From contig CAYSSS010000003.1 in assembly GCA_964433975.1 (NCBI GenBank), positions 1-51,520 on the forward strand: a stretch of 51,520 nucleotides of DNA, in the 5' to 3' direction. This document shows, piece after piece, positions 8,918-16,261 of this stretch. Position 1 is the stretch's first letter, and each line of letters starts with the position of its first letter. The DNA is from 2-01-FULL-45-10 sp964433975. GTDB taxonomy: Bacteria > Omnitrophota > Gorgyraeia > 2-01-FULL-45-10. The notes below the pieces were generated by a model. The model did no database searches and had not been told where the DNA came from. It saw only the letters and a program-made list of their open reading frames with translations. A program made the translations under genes and the position numbers.

Positions 8918-9778
8918 ATGAAAATGCAAAACATACTAACCATTGATGTTGAGGATTATTTCCAGGTGGAAAATTTGAAAGAAACAGTAAAGTACTCTGA
9001 TTGGGAAAAGTATGAGTGTAGGGTAATAAAGAACACAGATAAAGTATTGGATATTTTAGATAGATACAGTACAAAAGCAACGTTCTTTGTATTAGGATGG
9101 CTTGCCGAGCGGTATCCGGAGCTTGTAAAAAAAATAGACGGCGCGGGGCATGAGATAGCCAGTCATGGTTACGCACATAATCTGATATATGAGCAGAGCC
9201 AGGAAGATTTTAGAGCTGACCTGAGGAGATCAAAGACGATTCTGGAAAATATAATAAAACATCCGATTGTAGGCTATCGTGCGCCGAGTTATTCAATAAC
9301 GAAAAAATCTGTATGGGCGCTAGATATATTAATGGATGAAGGCTTCGAATATGATTCAAGCCTCTTTCCTATATACCATGATCTAGGAGGACTGCCCGAT
9401 GCGAAAAGATATCCAAACGAAATACGCAACAATAGACACAGTATTATCGAAATACCTATATCTACGGTAAAGATAGTAGGCAAAAATATTCCTTTTTCCG
9501 GAGGAGGGTATTTAAGACTGCTGCCCTACAGACTTATAAGATGGGCCGCAAAACAGGTTAACAGAGAAGGATATCCTGTTGTAATATATCTTCATCCATG
9601 GGAATTCGATAAGGATCAGCCCAGGATAAAGACAGGGAGGATTAAGAGCTTTCGCCATTATGTTAATCTCCATAAGACAGTAGAGAAGTTTAAGAAACTT
9701 TTAAACGATTTTAAATTCACCTCAATAAAGGATTTTCTGAAAAACCAGAGACCGGAGACCCTGTATGAAAAAAATTAA
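8918..9778 (+). CDS. XrtA/PEP-CTERM-locus polysaccharide deacetylase (DUF3473)
   Basis: 286 residues. The NodB fold starts at once with LTIDVEDYFQ (metal-binding Asp pair), then TKATFFVLGWLAERYP, ASHGYAHNLIY (zinc His residues, about 75-85), and VGYRAPSYSI. The C-terminal DUF3473 extension GGGYLRLLPYRLIRW ... VIYLHPWEFD is the mark of deacetylases found beside exosortases. It is expected to de-N-acetylate the exopolysaccharide. Three in-frame ATGs (8906, 8918, 8924) are possible. 8918, 1 nt after the previous stop, was chosen because the conserved strand begins just after it; 8906 has the better-placed GAGG but inside REP copy 3. The 3' end overlaps the exosortase gene by 14 nt. Confidence 0.92.
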   Translation: MKMQNILTIDVEDYFQVENLKETVKYSDWEKYECRVIKNTDKVLDILDRYSTKATFFVLGWLAERYPELVKKIDGAGHEIASHGYAHNLIYEQSQEDFRADLRRSKTILENIIKHPIVGYRAPSYSITKKSVWALDILMDEGFEYDSSLFPIYHDLGGLPDAKRYPNEIRNNRHSIIEIPISTVKIVGKNIPFSGGGYLRLLPYRLIRWAAKQVNREGYPVVIYLHPWEFDKDQPRIKTGRIKSFRHYVNLHKTVEKFKKLLNDFKFTSIKDFLKNQRPETLYEKN

Positions 9779-10607
9779 CTTATCAAAATTAGCCGCGGCG
9801 CTAGCGCTTACGCTCATTGTGTATATTCCCACCATAAACTGGATGGTCGATCGGTGGTTTGCTAAGGAGTCGTACTATAGCCATGGTATCCTTATTCCGC
9901 TCATATCCCTATTCATAATATGGCAGAGAAGGGATGCGCTAAAAAAGATCAAGGTCTCGGGCAGTTTTATGGGATTATGGATCATTGCTATAAGCCTTCT
10001 TGTGCACATCATATGTGCTGCCTTAAGGATCTACTTTTTATCGGGCTTTTCTTTGGTATTCGCAATATACGGGCTAGTTCTATTTACATTTGGCAAAGAT
10101 ATGGTACGCAAACTCATATTTCCCTTATCCTTTCTGCTTTTGATGGTACCGCTGCCGCTTGTTATAATCGGTAATCTTACGGTTAGACTTAAGCTTTTTG
10201 CGGCACAATTATCTACCATCGTGCTCAATAGTATAGGTTTCCGGTGCATATTGGATGGAAGCGTCATAAGAATGCAGTCTTCCTTCGTAGAAGTCGCGGC
10301 GCCATGCAGCGGTCTTCGCTCAATAATATCGCTCGTTACATTGGGACTGCTCTTCGCGTATGTCATGAAGACATCGTTTTTTAAAAAGAGCATACTTTTC
10401 TTATCGTCTATTCCCATAGCCATTGCTACAAATGTGATGAGGATAACCTTAGTCGCCATAGTTAATGATCTCTACGGAGAGAAGGTCGCTATGGGGGCTT
10501 TCCATGATTTTACGGGCTATATGGTCTTTGTGGTGGCATTTCTAGGGCTCTATGGAGTTGCGCAAATTATGGGAGCGAGAGAGTCGGGAGAAGATAATGA
10601 AAATTAA
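9765..10607 (+). CDS. Exosortase (PEP-CTERM sorting transpeptidase)
   Basis: 280-residue polytopic inner-membrane protein with about eight hydrophobic segments. The exosortase active-site triad is intact: Cys181 in AAPCSGLRS, Arg226 in NVMRITLV and His247 in GAFHDFTGY. N-terminal SYYSHGILIPLISLFIIW is the usual conserved entry motif. It recognises C-terminal PEP-CTERM signals, cleaves them and is thought to attach the protein to an EPS-linked acceptor. Five candidate substrates lie 1.6-6.2 kb downstream. The EpsI domain that is fused to some exosortases is here a separate gene overlapping its 3' end. The exact subclass (XrtA or another) was not assigned. Confidence 0.95.
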   Translation: MKKINLSKLAAALALTLIVYIPTINWMVDRWFAKESYYSHGILIPLISLFIIWQRRDALKKIKVSGSFMGLWIIAISLLVHIICAALRIYFLSGFSLVFAIYGLVLFTFGKDMVRKLIFPLSFLLLMVPLPLVIIGNLTVRLKLFAAQLSTIVLNSIGFRCILDGSVIRMQSSFVEVAAPCSGLRSIISLVTLGLLFAYVMKTSFFKKSILFLSSIPIAIATNVMRITLVAIVNDLYGEKVAMGAFHDFTGYMVFVVAFLGLYGVAQIMGARESGEDNEN

Positions 10608-11232
10608 CAAAAATACGGTTGAGTTTGTGGTGTTGATAGCGATGTTGCTGGCGGCGGGCGCGATCTCTATGGGATTATTTAATAGAGAGATGTCTGCAAG
10701 CGACAAGCTGGATGTGCACAAATTTCCGATGAAGATAGGAAAGTGGCAGGGCAGGGAGCTGCCGATCACGGAAAAAGAGTACGACATACTGGAAACACGA
10801 AACCTTATTTCAAGAGAATATGTGAATCCTTCCGGGGATAAGTTATATCTATTGATCATATATTCCGAAACGAACAGGTCCGTATTTCATCCTCCCGAGG
10901 TATGCATGGTAGGAAGCGGCCTTGACATAACTGATAAACAGGTTGAAGAATTTGATGCAGGAAACAAGGCCTTCACGACGAATAAATTGTTCGCTGAGAA
11001 AGGCCAGCACAAAGAGATCATTTTAAATTCTTATAAAGCAGGTAACATGTATACGAGTAATTTCTATCTTCAGCAAACGAGTCTGGCGTTCCATCAGGTC
11101 TTCGGGCGCAACGTACCCGGTGCAACGCTTCGAGTTTCAATGGCCGTCGGGAAAGATCAGAGTGCAACTCTCGCAACTCTCAAGGATTTCCTGAGTAAAT
11201 CTGCTGTTATTCTCGACAAATTGAGCAGTTAA
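10597..11232 (+). CDS. epsI: Exosortase-associated protein EpsI
   Basis: 211 residues, DUF3485/EpsI family: one N-terminal membrane segment (about 8-28), then KIGKWQGRELPI, ETNRSVFHPPEVCMVGSGLDI with the characteristic HPPEVC, and a C-terminal domain without further membrane segments. EpsI works with exosortase in EPS-linked protein sorting; its biochemical role is not settled. The ATG at 10597 was chosen over an in-frame upstream codon at 10552 because GGGAG sits 5-8 nt before it and it overlaps the exosortase stop by 11 nt, as expected for coupled genes. A 245-nt gap with a sigma-54 promoter follows. Confidence 0.93.
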   Translation: MKINKNTVEFVVLIAMLLAAGAISMGLFNREMSASDKLDVHKFPMKIGKWQGRELPITEKEYDILETRNLISREYVNPSGDKLYLLIIYSETNRSVFHPPEVCMVGSGLDITDKQVEEFDAGNKAFTTNKLFAEKGQHKEIILNSYKAGNMYTSNFYLQQTSLAFHQVFGRNVPGATLRVSMAVGKDQSATLATLKDFLSKSAVILDKLSS

Positions 11233-11276
11233 CTCCCAACTATCACCGTCCACTCAACTCAACACTCCTTACGCAA

Positions 11277-11323
11277 TTGTCCAATTTTTTACAACCACCT
11301 GTCTAAGATTGTCATGGTTTGTC
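11277..11323 (+). promoter_or_regulatory. Phased TTGTC repeats, candidate enhancer (UAS) sites
   Basis: TTGTC at 11277, CTGTC at 11299, TTGTC at 11309 and TTGTC at 11319. Start-to-start spacings are 22, 10 and 10 nt, that is, on one face of the helix. They lie about 130-175 nt upstream of the start predicted from the sigma-54 promoter, the usual distance for bacterial enhancer-binding proteins. Binding is inference. Confidence 0.4.
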
Positions 11324-11425
11324 AATGAAGTTCACGTAGACCCAGGATTCCTAACCCATAACTCCTTTATCCATAGTTAGTTAAGAAGCTGAGTATTTCA
11401 TGATTTTACCATTCAGTATGGGTCT

Positions 11426-11442
11426 TGGCACGAATACTGCTT
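11426..11442 (+). promoter_or_regulatory. Sigma-54 (-24/-12) promoter
   Basis: TTGGCACG, four bases, then CTGCTT. The -24 GG (11427-11428) and the -12 GC (11439-11440) are exactly 12 nt apart, matching the RpoN consensus TGGCACG-N4-TTGCW with one mismatch. The start would fall near 11452, some 25 nt before the small gene at 11478 and the sugar-transferase/PEP-CTERM block. Confidence 0.7.
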
Positions 11443-11477
11443 ATGTAACTTGTGACGGATTGGGAGGAGCGTTTTTT

Positions 11478-11594
11478 ATGAAGAAGATGATGGAGTCACT
11501 GAAAGAGATGCTGGACGGGATTATGCACGAGATAGATGTGTATATGACGATACAGCGGTATCAGCGCAACACAAGAAAGTACAAGAGCGCCTAA
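11478..11594 (+). CDS. Small 38-residue basic helical protein
   Basis: MKKMMESLKEMLDGIMHEID begins a short, highly charged, Met-rich helix that ends in a basic segment (QRYQRNTRKYKSA). A strong Shine-Dalgarno, GGGAGGAG (11462-11469), is placed 8 nt before the ATG. The stop abuts the ATG of the sugar transferase with no gap, so the two are translationally coupled. The frame is open further upstream to 11400, but that extension would run through the sigma-54 promoter and is rejected. Function unknown; it may be a regulator or simply a coupling peptide. Confidence 0.55.
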   Translation: MKKMMESLKEMLDGIMHEIDVYMTIQRYQRNTRKYKSA

Positions 11595-12254
11595 ATGCCA
11601 GAACCAACTACTATCGCACTGGTAAGCACCGGATTTGTGGGGTTCATCACGCAATACGCCAGGAGGCATTTTCGAGAAGTCAAGAAGGCGCTTGACCTCA
11701 GCATGGCCGGAGTCGGTATCGTAATGGCCACTCCTGTAATTTTTCTTGCAGCCATAGTGGTAAAGATCGTATCGCCCGGTCCCGTATTTTTCAAACAGGA
11801 GAGAATGGGCTGGGGAGGAAAGCGTTTTTATATTTACAAGCTGCGGACGATGCGCGTAGACGCGGAAAAAAATACAGGTCCCGTTTGGGCTAAGGAAGAC
11901 GATCCTCGTTTAATAAAATTCGGCAAGCTTATAAGAAAGCTGCATATCGATGAGCTGCCGCAATTATTCAACGTATTGAAGGGTGACATGAGCATGGTAG
12001 GCCCGAGGCCTGAAAGGCCTGTGTTTGTCCAGAAGCTCAGTAAAGAAATTTTAGATTATCGCAAAAGAATGAACGTAAAGCCGGGCATCACGGGTCTAGC
12101 GCAGGTATGGCATAAGTATGATGAGACGATAGCCGATGTTCGCAAGAAGGTAAAGTACGATCTCCTCTATATAAGAGAGATGTGCCTTATGGTGGATGTA
12201 AGGATTTTATTGCGAACTATACTAGTATCGGCTCAAGGAAAAGGGGCTAGGTAG
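11595..12254 (+). CDS. Polyprenyl-phosphate sugar-1-phosphate transferase (EPS initiating enzyme)
   Basis: 219 residues of the bacterial sugar transferase family (WbaP/PglC/EpsL core). It has an N-terminal membrane hairpin (about 32-60), then PGPVFFKQERMGWGGKRFYIYKLRTM, the catalytic Asp-Glu in IDELPQLFNVLKGDMSMVGPRP (about 120-141), and KPGITGLAQV. It transfers a sugar phosphate from a nucleotide sugar to undecaprenyl phosphate, starting each repeat unit. The short form without an N-terminal CoA-binding-like region suggests a minimal catalytic type. It lies directly downstream of the sigma-54 promoter and the 38-residue gene and 3 nt upstream of the first PEP-CTERM gene, so chain initiation and substrate proteins appear co-regulated. 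Confidence 0.92.
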   Translation: MPEPTTIALVSTGFVGFITQYARRHFREVKKALDLSMAGVGIVMATPVIFLAAIVVKIVSPGPVFFKQERMGWGGKRFYIYKLRTMRVDAEKNTGPVWAKEDDPRLIKFGKLIRKLHIDELPQLFNVLKGDMSMVGPRPERPVFVQKLSKEILDYRKRMNVKPGITGLAQVWHKYDETIADVRKKVKYDLLYIREMCLMVDVRILLRTILVSAQGKGAR

Positions 12255-12257
12255 ATT

Positions 12258-12926
12258 ATGAGAAAAATAGTTTGTGCCGGGATCTTATTAGTAGTGAGCG
12301 TGTTTGTTTTTGCTACGGCTGGTTACGCAAATATGTACTATGACTCCCCTGTCCCTGCCGACTTAAACGATTTGGATCACTCAAAGGCATATTATTGGGG
12401 GATATCGCGTAACCTGGCGGCTAACGAGTACATAACAAGCGCATCAATAAGTATCAAAAATATCAATGATTGGGCGATAGAAAGTACAGATTTCTTATAT
12501 ATGGATCTGTTCCAGGATGCGCTCTACGGGACAGGGGTAAAAACTTTCACAGATAATGAAGCTGCGGGCGATTATTTTGCAAATAATATATCTTTATTCG
12601 GGACTATGAACACCCTGGATATTTATTCGGACACAAATGAGTACAGGGAAAAGAAATGGAATAAAAAACATACAAAATATAAATGGGGGCCGTGGATCAA
12701 TCCTTCGGAAGATTACACTTACAATTTTAGCGCTGATGAAATACAGATACTTGCCAATGCTATGGCAGATGGTAATTTTGCGTTCGGATTTGATCCGGAT
12801 TGCCATTATAACAACTGCGGCATAACGTTTAGATTTGATACGAATGTATCGACGCCGGAGCCGGCGACGATGTCGCTTTTAGGGTTAGGATTGTTTGGAC
12901 TATTAGGATTTAAGCGCAAAAAATAA
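12258..12926 (+). CDS. PEP-CTERM secreted protein 1
   Basis: 222 residues. Signal peptide MRKIVCAGILLVVSVF to about residue 24 (TAGYA|N), a secreted middle of unknown fold rich in Asp, Asn and aromatics, and a C-terminal sorting signal: PEPATMSLLGLGLFGLLGF, then the basic anchor KRKK. This is the exosortase recognition tripartite signal. The middle contains the only Cys pair (CHYNNC, about residue 182). It follows the sugar transferase by 3 nt and is probably in the same transcript. Likely role: extracellular matrix or surface protein; nothing more specific can be said. Confidence 0.92.
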   Translation: MRKIVCAGILLVVSVFVFATAGYANMYYDSPVPADLNDLDHSKAYYWGISRNLAANEYITSASISIKNINDWAIESTDFLYMDLFQDALYGTGVKTFTDNEAAGDYFANNISLFGTMNTLDIYSDTNEYREKKWNKKHTKYKWGPWINPSEDYTYNFSADEIQILANAMADGNFAFGFDPDCHYNNCGITFRFDTNVSTPEPATMSLLGLGLFGLLGFKRKK

Positions 12927-12967
12927 GAAGGACAATACACTGAAAACCGGAAATAGAGAAGGGTAGC

Positions 12968-13723
12968 ATGAAAAAAATAATAACGCTTTTAAGCTTGATC
13001 GTTGCCGGTTTATTTTTTATGGCTTCTTATGCAAATGCCAGCATAATCGCTAATGGCGACATGAGCGATTGGGGCGTTACTCCGGGCGTCTGGGGTACTC
13101 CTAATATGTGGGTTCCGAACAATGGCGCTATATACAACCCCGAAGACCAAAACACAGACAAGCTCGGGCCTGGTTATGGCGGTCAGAAGTTTGATGCCGA
13201 AGCAATATACTTTGTAAGAGAAAATGGATATGTTTGTGTAGCTATAGTAACCGGACATCCTGCCGGTGGATATGGAGGTCATTATCCCGGAGATGTATTT
13301 TTTAACTTCGGAGCAGGTATGGAATATGGCCTTGAAACCACAGGTACAAATGCGGGAAGGCTTTATAAAAATCCTGTATGGAACATGAGTTCGTACTGGG
13401 GAAGTTTAAATTCCGAGACCACTATGCAAGACGGGACCTGGGAAAAGGATATGGGTTTAGCTGGGTTTGCGTATGCGTTTACCTATGACGGGGCTGGCGT
13501 TAGCAATGATCACTGGGTTATTGAGATGAAAATACCCAATAGCTTTTTCGGCGATAATTGGAATGATAGCGGAACGGTACATTGGACCGAGACATGCGGG
13601 AATGATGCAATTGATCTGGACTTTCCATCTACTCCCGTTCCGGAGCCGGCGACGATGTCGCTTTTGGGGCTTGGATTGGCGGGGTTGATTGGAGCAAGAC
13701 GGAAAAAAATAAGGAGAGAATGA
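12968..13723 (+). CDS. PEP-CTERM secreted protein 2
   Basis: 251 residues. Signal peptide to about residue 24 (ASYANA|S), then a beta-rich domain beginning IIANGDMSDWGVTPG and containing YFVRENGYVCVAIVTGHPAGGYGGHYPGD in two pieces around residues 75-105. This resembles the general CBM9-like fold found in PEP-CTERM proteins, although the match is loose. The tail is PEPATMSLLGLGLAGLIG followed by RRKKIRRE. The DNA of the tail is almost identical to that of the neighbouring genes. An AGAAGGG ribosome site precedes the ATG, 41 nt after the previous stop. Its stop overlaps the next gene start. Confidence 0.92.
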   Translation: MKKIITLLSLIVAGLFFMASYANASIIANGDMSDWGVTPGVWGTPNMWVPNNGAIYNPEDQNTDKLGPGYGGQKFDAEAIYFVRENGYVCVAIVTGHPAGGYGGHYPGDVFFNFGAGMEYGLETTGTNAGRLYKNPVWNMSSYWGSLNSETTMQDGTWEKDMGLAGFAYAFTYDGAGVSNDHWVIEMKIPNSFFGDNWNDSGTVHWTETCGNDAIDLDFPSTPVPEPATMSLLGLGLAGLIGARRKKIRRE

Positions 13724-14601
13724 TGAAAATGGCAGCGCTTCTTGGAGTAATGATAGTCTTGTCAATGCTAGTAGTCATTCCTCCATCATTGTACGCACAA
13801 GCTGATAGCTGTATTATTTCCACAAATGACGACGGAAAGAGTAAGGACGAAACCCTGAGCTTCAAAAACGAAGACCTACTCAAATACGTCCCCTCAACCA
13901 GCATTCTCAGCATGTATCTGGACGCGGATTCGCTATTCAAGAATGATGAGAATATTGATGCGTTACACATCCTATCCGATGGAAGTATTATATTCTCGAC
14001 CGGCGGCGACGGGAAGAGTAAGGACGGAACCCTGAGCTTCAAAAACGAAGACCTACTCAAATACGTCCCATCAACCAGCATTCTCAGCATGTATCTGGAC
14101 GCGGATTCGTTGTTTAAAAATGATGAGAATATCGACGCACTGTATATCTTTTCCGATAACAGCATTATCTTTTCTACCGGCGGCGACGGAAAGAGTAAGG
14201 ACGAAACCCTGAGCTTCAAAAACGAAGACCTACTCAAATACGTCCCCTCAACCAGCATTCTCAGCATGTATCTGGACGCGGATTCGCTATTCAAGAATGA
14301 TGAGAATATTGATGCGTTACACATCCTATCCGATGGAAGTATTATATTCTCGACCGGCGGCGACGGGAAGAGTAAGGACGGAACCCTGAGCTTCAAAAAC
14401 GAAGACCTACTCAAATACGTCCCATCAACCAGCATTCTCAGCATGTATCTGGACGCGGATTCGTTGTTTAAAAATGATGAGAATATTGACGCACTGTATA
14501 TTAACGAAACCAATAAAGTGGTTCCTGAGCCGGCGACGATGTCGCTTTTGGGATTGGGATTAGCGGGATTATTGAGATTCAGAAAGAAGAAGCTGTTATA
14601 A
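13720..14601 (+). CDS. PEP-CTERM secreted protein 3 with four internal repeats
   Basis: 293 residues. Signal peptide to about residue 28 (PPSLYAQA), then four copies of a 59-residue unit beginning DGKSKD(E/G)TLSFKNEDLL and containing SILSMYLDADSLFKNDENI, and the sorting tail PEPATMSLLGLGLAGLLRF with basic RKKK. The repeat unit is acidic and might bind divalent cations or form a solenoid; this is inference, as no family is recognised. Start ATG at 13720 overlaps the previous stop and has AAGGAGAG just upstream. The repeat region is also open on the antisense strand, which is a by-product of the repeat composition. Confidence 0.9.
   Translation: MMKMAALLGVMIVLSMLVVIPPSLYAQADSCIISTNDDGKSKDETLSFKNEDLLKYVPSTSILSMYLDADSLFKNDENIDALHILSDGSIIFSTGGDGKSKDGTLSFKNEDLLKYVPSTSILSMYLDADSLFKNDENIDALYIFSDNSIIFSTGGDGKSKDETLSFKNEDLLKYVPSTSILSMYLDADSLFKNDENIDALHILSDGSIIFSTGGDGKSKDGTLSFKNEDLLKYVPSTSILSMYLDADSLFKNDENIDALYINETNKVVPEPATMSLLGLGLAGLLRFRKKKLL
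13831..14508 (+). repeat. 177-bp tandem repeats in ABAB order
   Basis: Units start at 13831, 14008, 14185 and 14362 (period 177 bp, 59 codons); the last is cut short at about 14508. Units 1 and 3 appear identical base for base, and units 2 and 4 differ at about one base, whereas units 1 and 2 differ at many positions. So a 354-bp two-unit block was duplicated recently. Confidence 0.95.
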
Positions 14602-14621
14602 ACAATGAAAGGAGAGAATAG

Positions 14622-15284
14622 ATGAAAGTATTTATAGTTTTAGCTGGAATTGTATTATCTTTGACATTAGCAAGCTCCGCTTATGCAGTGCCGTCTTATA
14701 CCGATCTATGGGATGTGAATACTGGATATATAAACAGTGTGACGGCTCCGGGCGGAATGGATTATCATGGATATAATCCAAATACTGGACTATATGGATC
14801 TAATCCATGGGATGCTTTTGGTGCCACGTATGGGGACGGCGTTTCGGTATTCACAGATGGATATGGACCGGGAACTGTTCACGAGCTTTATTGGACAACT
14901 AATACATATTTAACGATAAAAAGTTTTAACCTATATTCTGGAATGGAAGGGGTAAATAATACAAATAGAATTTTTGATCACTTTATTCTTCAAGCCTACA
15001 ATGGGAGTGGGTGGACAACTTTGTATGATAAAGATATTCCATTTCCTTATGGCTCTGGTACTAGTGGACTTACGCTAGATTTATTAAGCAATGTGGACAA
15101 TGTTATATCGAGCAATTCATTTAGGGCTGGTTTCAGACAAGTTTCAGACTATCAATATGCCGAAGGTCCGAGAGTTATTGAACTCGATGGTTTTGCGTCT
15201 GCGCTAGTTCCCGAGCCAGCGACGATGTCGCTTTTGGGGCTCGGAATGGCTGGGCTATTGAGATTTAGACGGAAGAAGGCATAA
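14622..15284 (+). CDS. PEP-CTERM secreted protein 4
   Basis: 220 residues. Signal peptide to about residue 22 (SSAYA|V), then an aromatic and Gly-rich beta domain (YTDLWDVNTGYINSV, GYGPGTVHELYWTTN, FNLYSGMEGVNNTNRIF, ...). The pattern of a metal- or sugar-binding beta-sandwich (discoidin-like) is possible but unproven. C-terminal signal PEPATMSLLGLGMAGLLRF with RRKKA. GGAGAG lies 8 nt upstream of the ATG. It is the fourth gene in the substrate series, 20 nt after the previous stop. The gene body is A+T-richer than its tail, whose DNA matches the other substrates. Confidence 0.9.
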   Translation: MKVFIVLAGIVLSLTLASSAYAVPSYTDLWDVNTGYINSVTAPGGMDYHGYNPNTGLYGSNPWDAFGATYGDGVSVFTDGYGPGTVHELYWTTNTYLTIKSFNLYSGMEGVNNTNRIFDHFILQAYNGSGWTTLYDKDIPFPYGSGTSGLTLDLLSNVDNVISSNSFRAGFRQVSDYQYAEGPRVIELDGFASALVPEPATMSLLGLGMAGLLRFRRKKA

Positions 15285-15320
15285 ACTTTAATAAATATGA
15301 TAATGAAGGGAGGTGAAACG

Positions 15321-15983
15321 ATGAAGAAAGTGTTAGTTATACTGATAATTGGCTTGGTGCTGGGATGGATGAACATTTCTACCGCGCACGCTATCGTTAT
15401 TGATGGGATAGCGGCAGGCGGTGAATGGGTTGCGCCGTTCAAGATCCATGCCACAGATCCTGCAGAATCAGGGATATTTGATTATCTCGATGTTAAATTG
15501 CTTCTCGCCCAGTGGACAACTCCGGGCGGAGATATATATATACGCACAGATACGGTAATTAAGCCTGAATTTATTAAAGATTCAGGCTATCTGAACGACG
15601 CGTATATGGCCTGGCAATTTGATTTCGACGGTAATGGCTCTGTGGATCTATCGGCTCAACTCATCAAGGAAGTTGATTTCGGTCACGCTGATGGTAATAT
15701 CTATTACTATGTTGGCGGTACCCAATACGATAATGGTGTAACAAAATATTGGGGAAAGGACGACGTCTACGAGGTACTGATACCTGCAGAGAAGGTTCCG
15801 GTATTTAATCCTGGTAAGTTTCAGATGAGGCTCATATCTGAGTCAGCAAGTTCGTCTGGTGATGATAACTTGCCGGATACGGGATGGTCGAAGACAGTGC
15901 CTGAGCCGGGAAGCGCGATGCTTCTGGGTATGGGATTAGTTGGTTTCGTTGGTAGTTTGTTTCGCAGGAAGTTCAACGCATAA
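15321..15983 (+). CDS. PEP-CTERM secreted protein 5
   Basis: 220 residues from the ATG at 15321; GGGAGGTG at 15308-15315 fixes this start over the in-frame ATG at 15297. Signal peptide to about residue 22 (STAHA|I). The mature protein begins IVIDGIAAGGEW and contains FDFDGNGSVDLS, a pattern seen in CBM9-like secreted domains, with a possible Ca-binding D-x-D-x-N-G loop near residue 98. The tail PEPGSAMLLGMGLVGFVGSLF plus RRKFNA differs in DNA and protein from the other four, so this gene was not part of the recent tail homogenisation. It is the last gene of the block; a REP element and hairpins follow. Confidence 0.9.
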   Translation: MKKVLVILIIGLVLGWMNISTAHAIVIDGIAAGGEWVAPFKIHATDPAESGIFDYLDVKLLLAQWTTPGGDIYIRTDTVIKPEFIKDSGYLNDAYMAWQFDFDGNGSVDLSAQLIKEVDFGHADGNIYYYVGGTQYDNGVTKYWGKDDVYEVLIPAEKVPVFNPGKFQMRLISESASSSGDDNLPDTGWSKTVPEPGSAMLLGMGLVGFVGSLFRRKFNA

Positions 15984-16007
15984 CCTCGTATTGCGTGTTG
16001 TGTGGAT

Positions 16008-16050
16008 GAGATTGCTTCGTCGGCGCTAAAGCGCCTCCTCGCAATGATAG
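16008..16050 (+). repeat. REP-like palindrome, copy 4 (intergenic)
   Basis: GAGATTGCTTCG ... CCTCGCAATGA with a perfect inner stem GGCGC-TAAA-GCGCC at 16022-16035. This is the only one of the six copies that lies wholly between genes, 25 nt after the last PEP-CTERM gene. Confidence 0.8.
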
Positions 16051-16102
16051 TCTGATGCGATGCGCCATACGGGAGGATGCTTGAACCAGTAGGCATGCTT
16101 AC

Positions 16103-16199
16103 GTGGTGAGAGCATAAGACCGCAGGTTTTATGTTCTCCCACCGCAATCATAATACTATATTCTGTACTGTGGGGCAGGTGAAGACCTGCCCTGCAGTA
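16103..16199 (+). ncRNA. Two strong + strand hairpins, possible structured 3' UTR or small RNA
   Basis: Hairpin 1 (16103-16145): stem from GTGGTGAGAGCATAAGACC to its partner ending in CCCACCGC, triloop GCA, two-base bulge. The two imperfect pairs are G-U when read as + strand RNA but A-C on the other strand, favouring + strand transcription. Hairpin 2 (16166-16199): a 15-bp stem with loop GAAG; TACTGTGGGGCAGGT is its 5' arm. A T-run occurs only ~13 nt later, so it is a weak intrinsic terminator at best. No clear own promoter was seen, so it may be processed from the PEP-CTERM transcript. Confidence 0.4.
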
Positions 16200-16219
16200 T
16201 AATAGGGCTGGCTTTTTCC

Positions 16220-16247
16220 TTTACTTAACTCAGGTTTAGGGTATAAT
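16220..16247 (+). promoter_or_regulatory. Sigma-70 promoter for the 16262 operon
   Basis: TTTACT, 16 nt, TATAAT (-10 at 16242-16247). The predicted start is near 16254, leaving a leader of only about 8 nt before the ATG at 16262, which has no Shine-Dalgarno. Confidence 0.65.
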
Positions 16248-16261
16248 ACCAATCTACTCAT

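Noticed and set aside
11400..11477. Upstream extension of the 38-residue ORF to 11400
   Set aside because: It would run through the sigma-54 promoter and lacks a ribosome site; GGGAGGAG at 11462 fixes the ATG at 11478.
13831..14508. Regular repeats considered as a CRISPR array
   Set aside because: Units are 177 bp, contiguous, in frame and contain no unique spacers; they are protein-coding.
13629..14513. 294-codon open frame antisense to the repeated PEP-CTERM gene
   Set aside because: It mirrors the repeat period, has no ribosome site or signal, and the sense strand has signal peptide and sorting tail. The openness follows from repeat composition.
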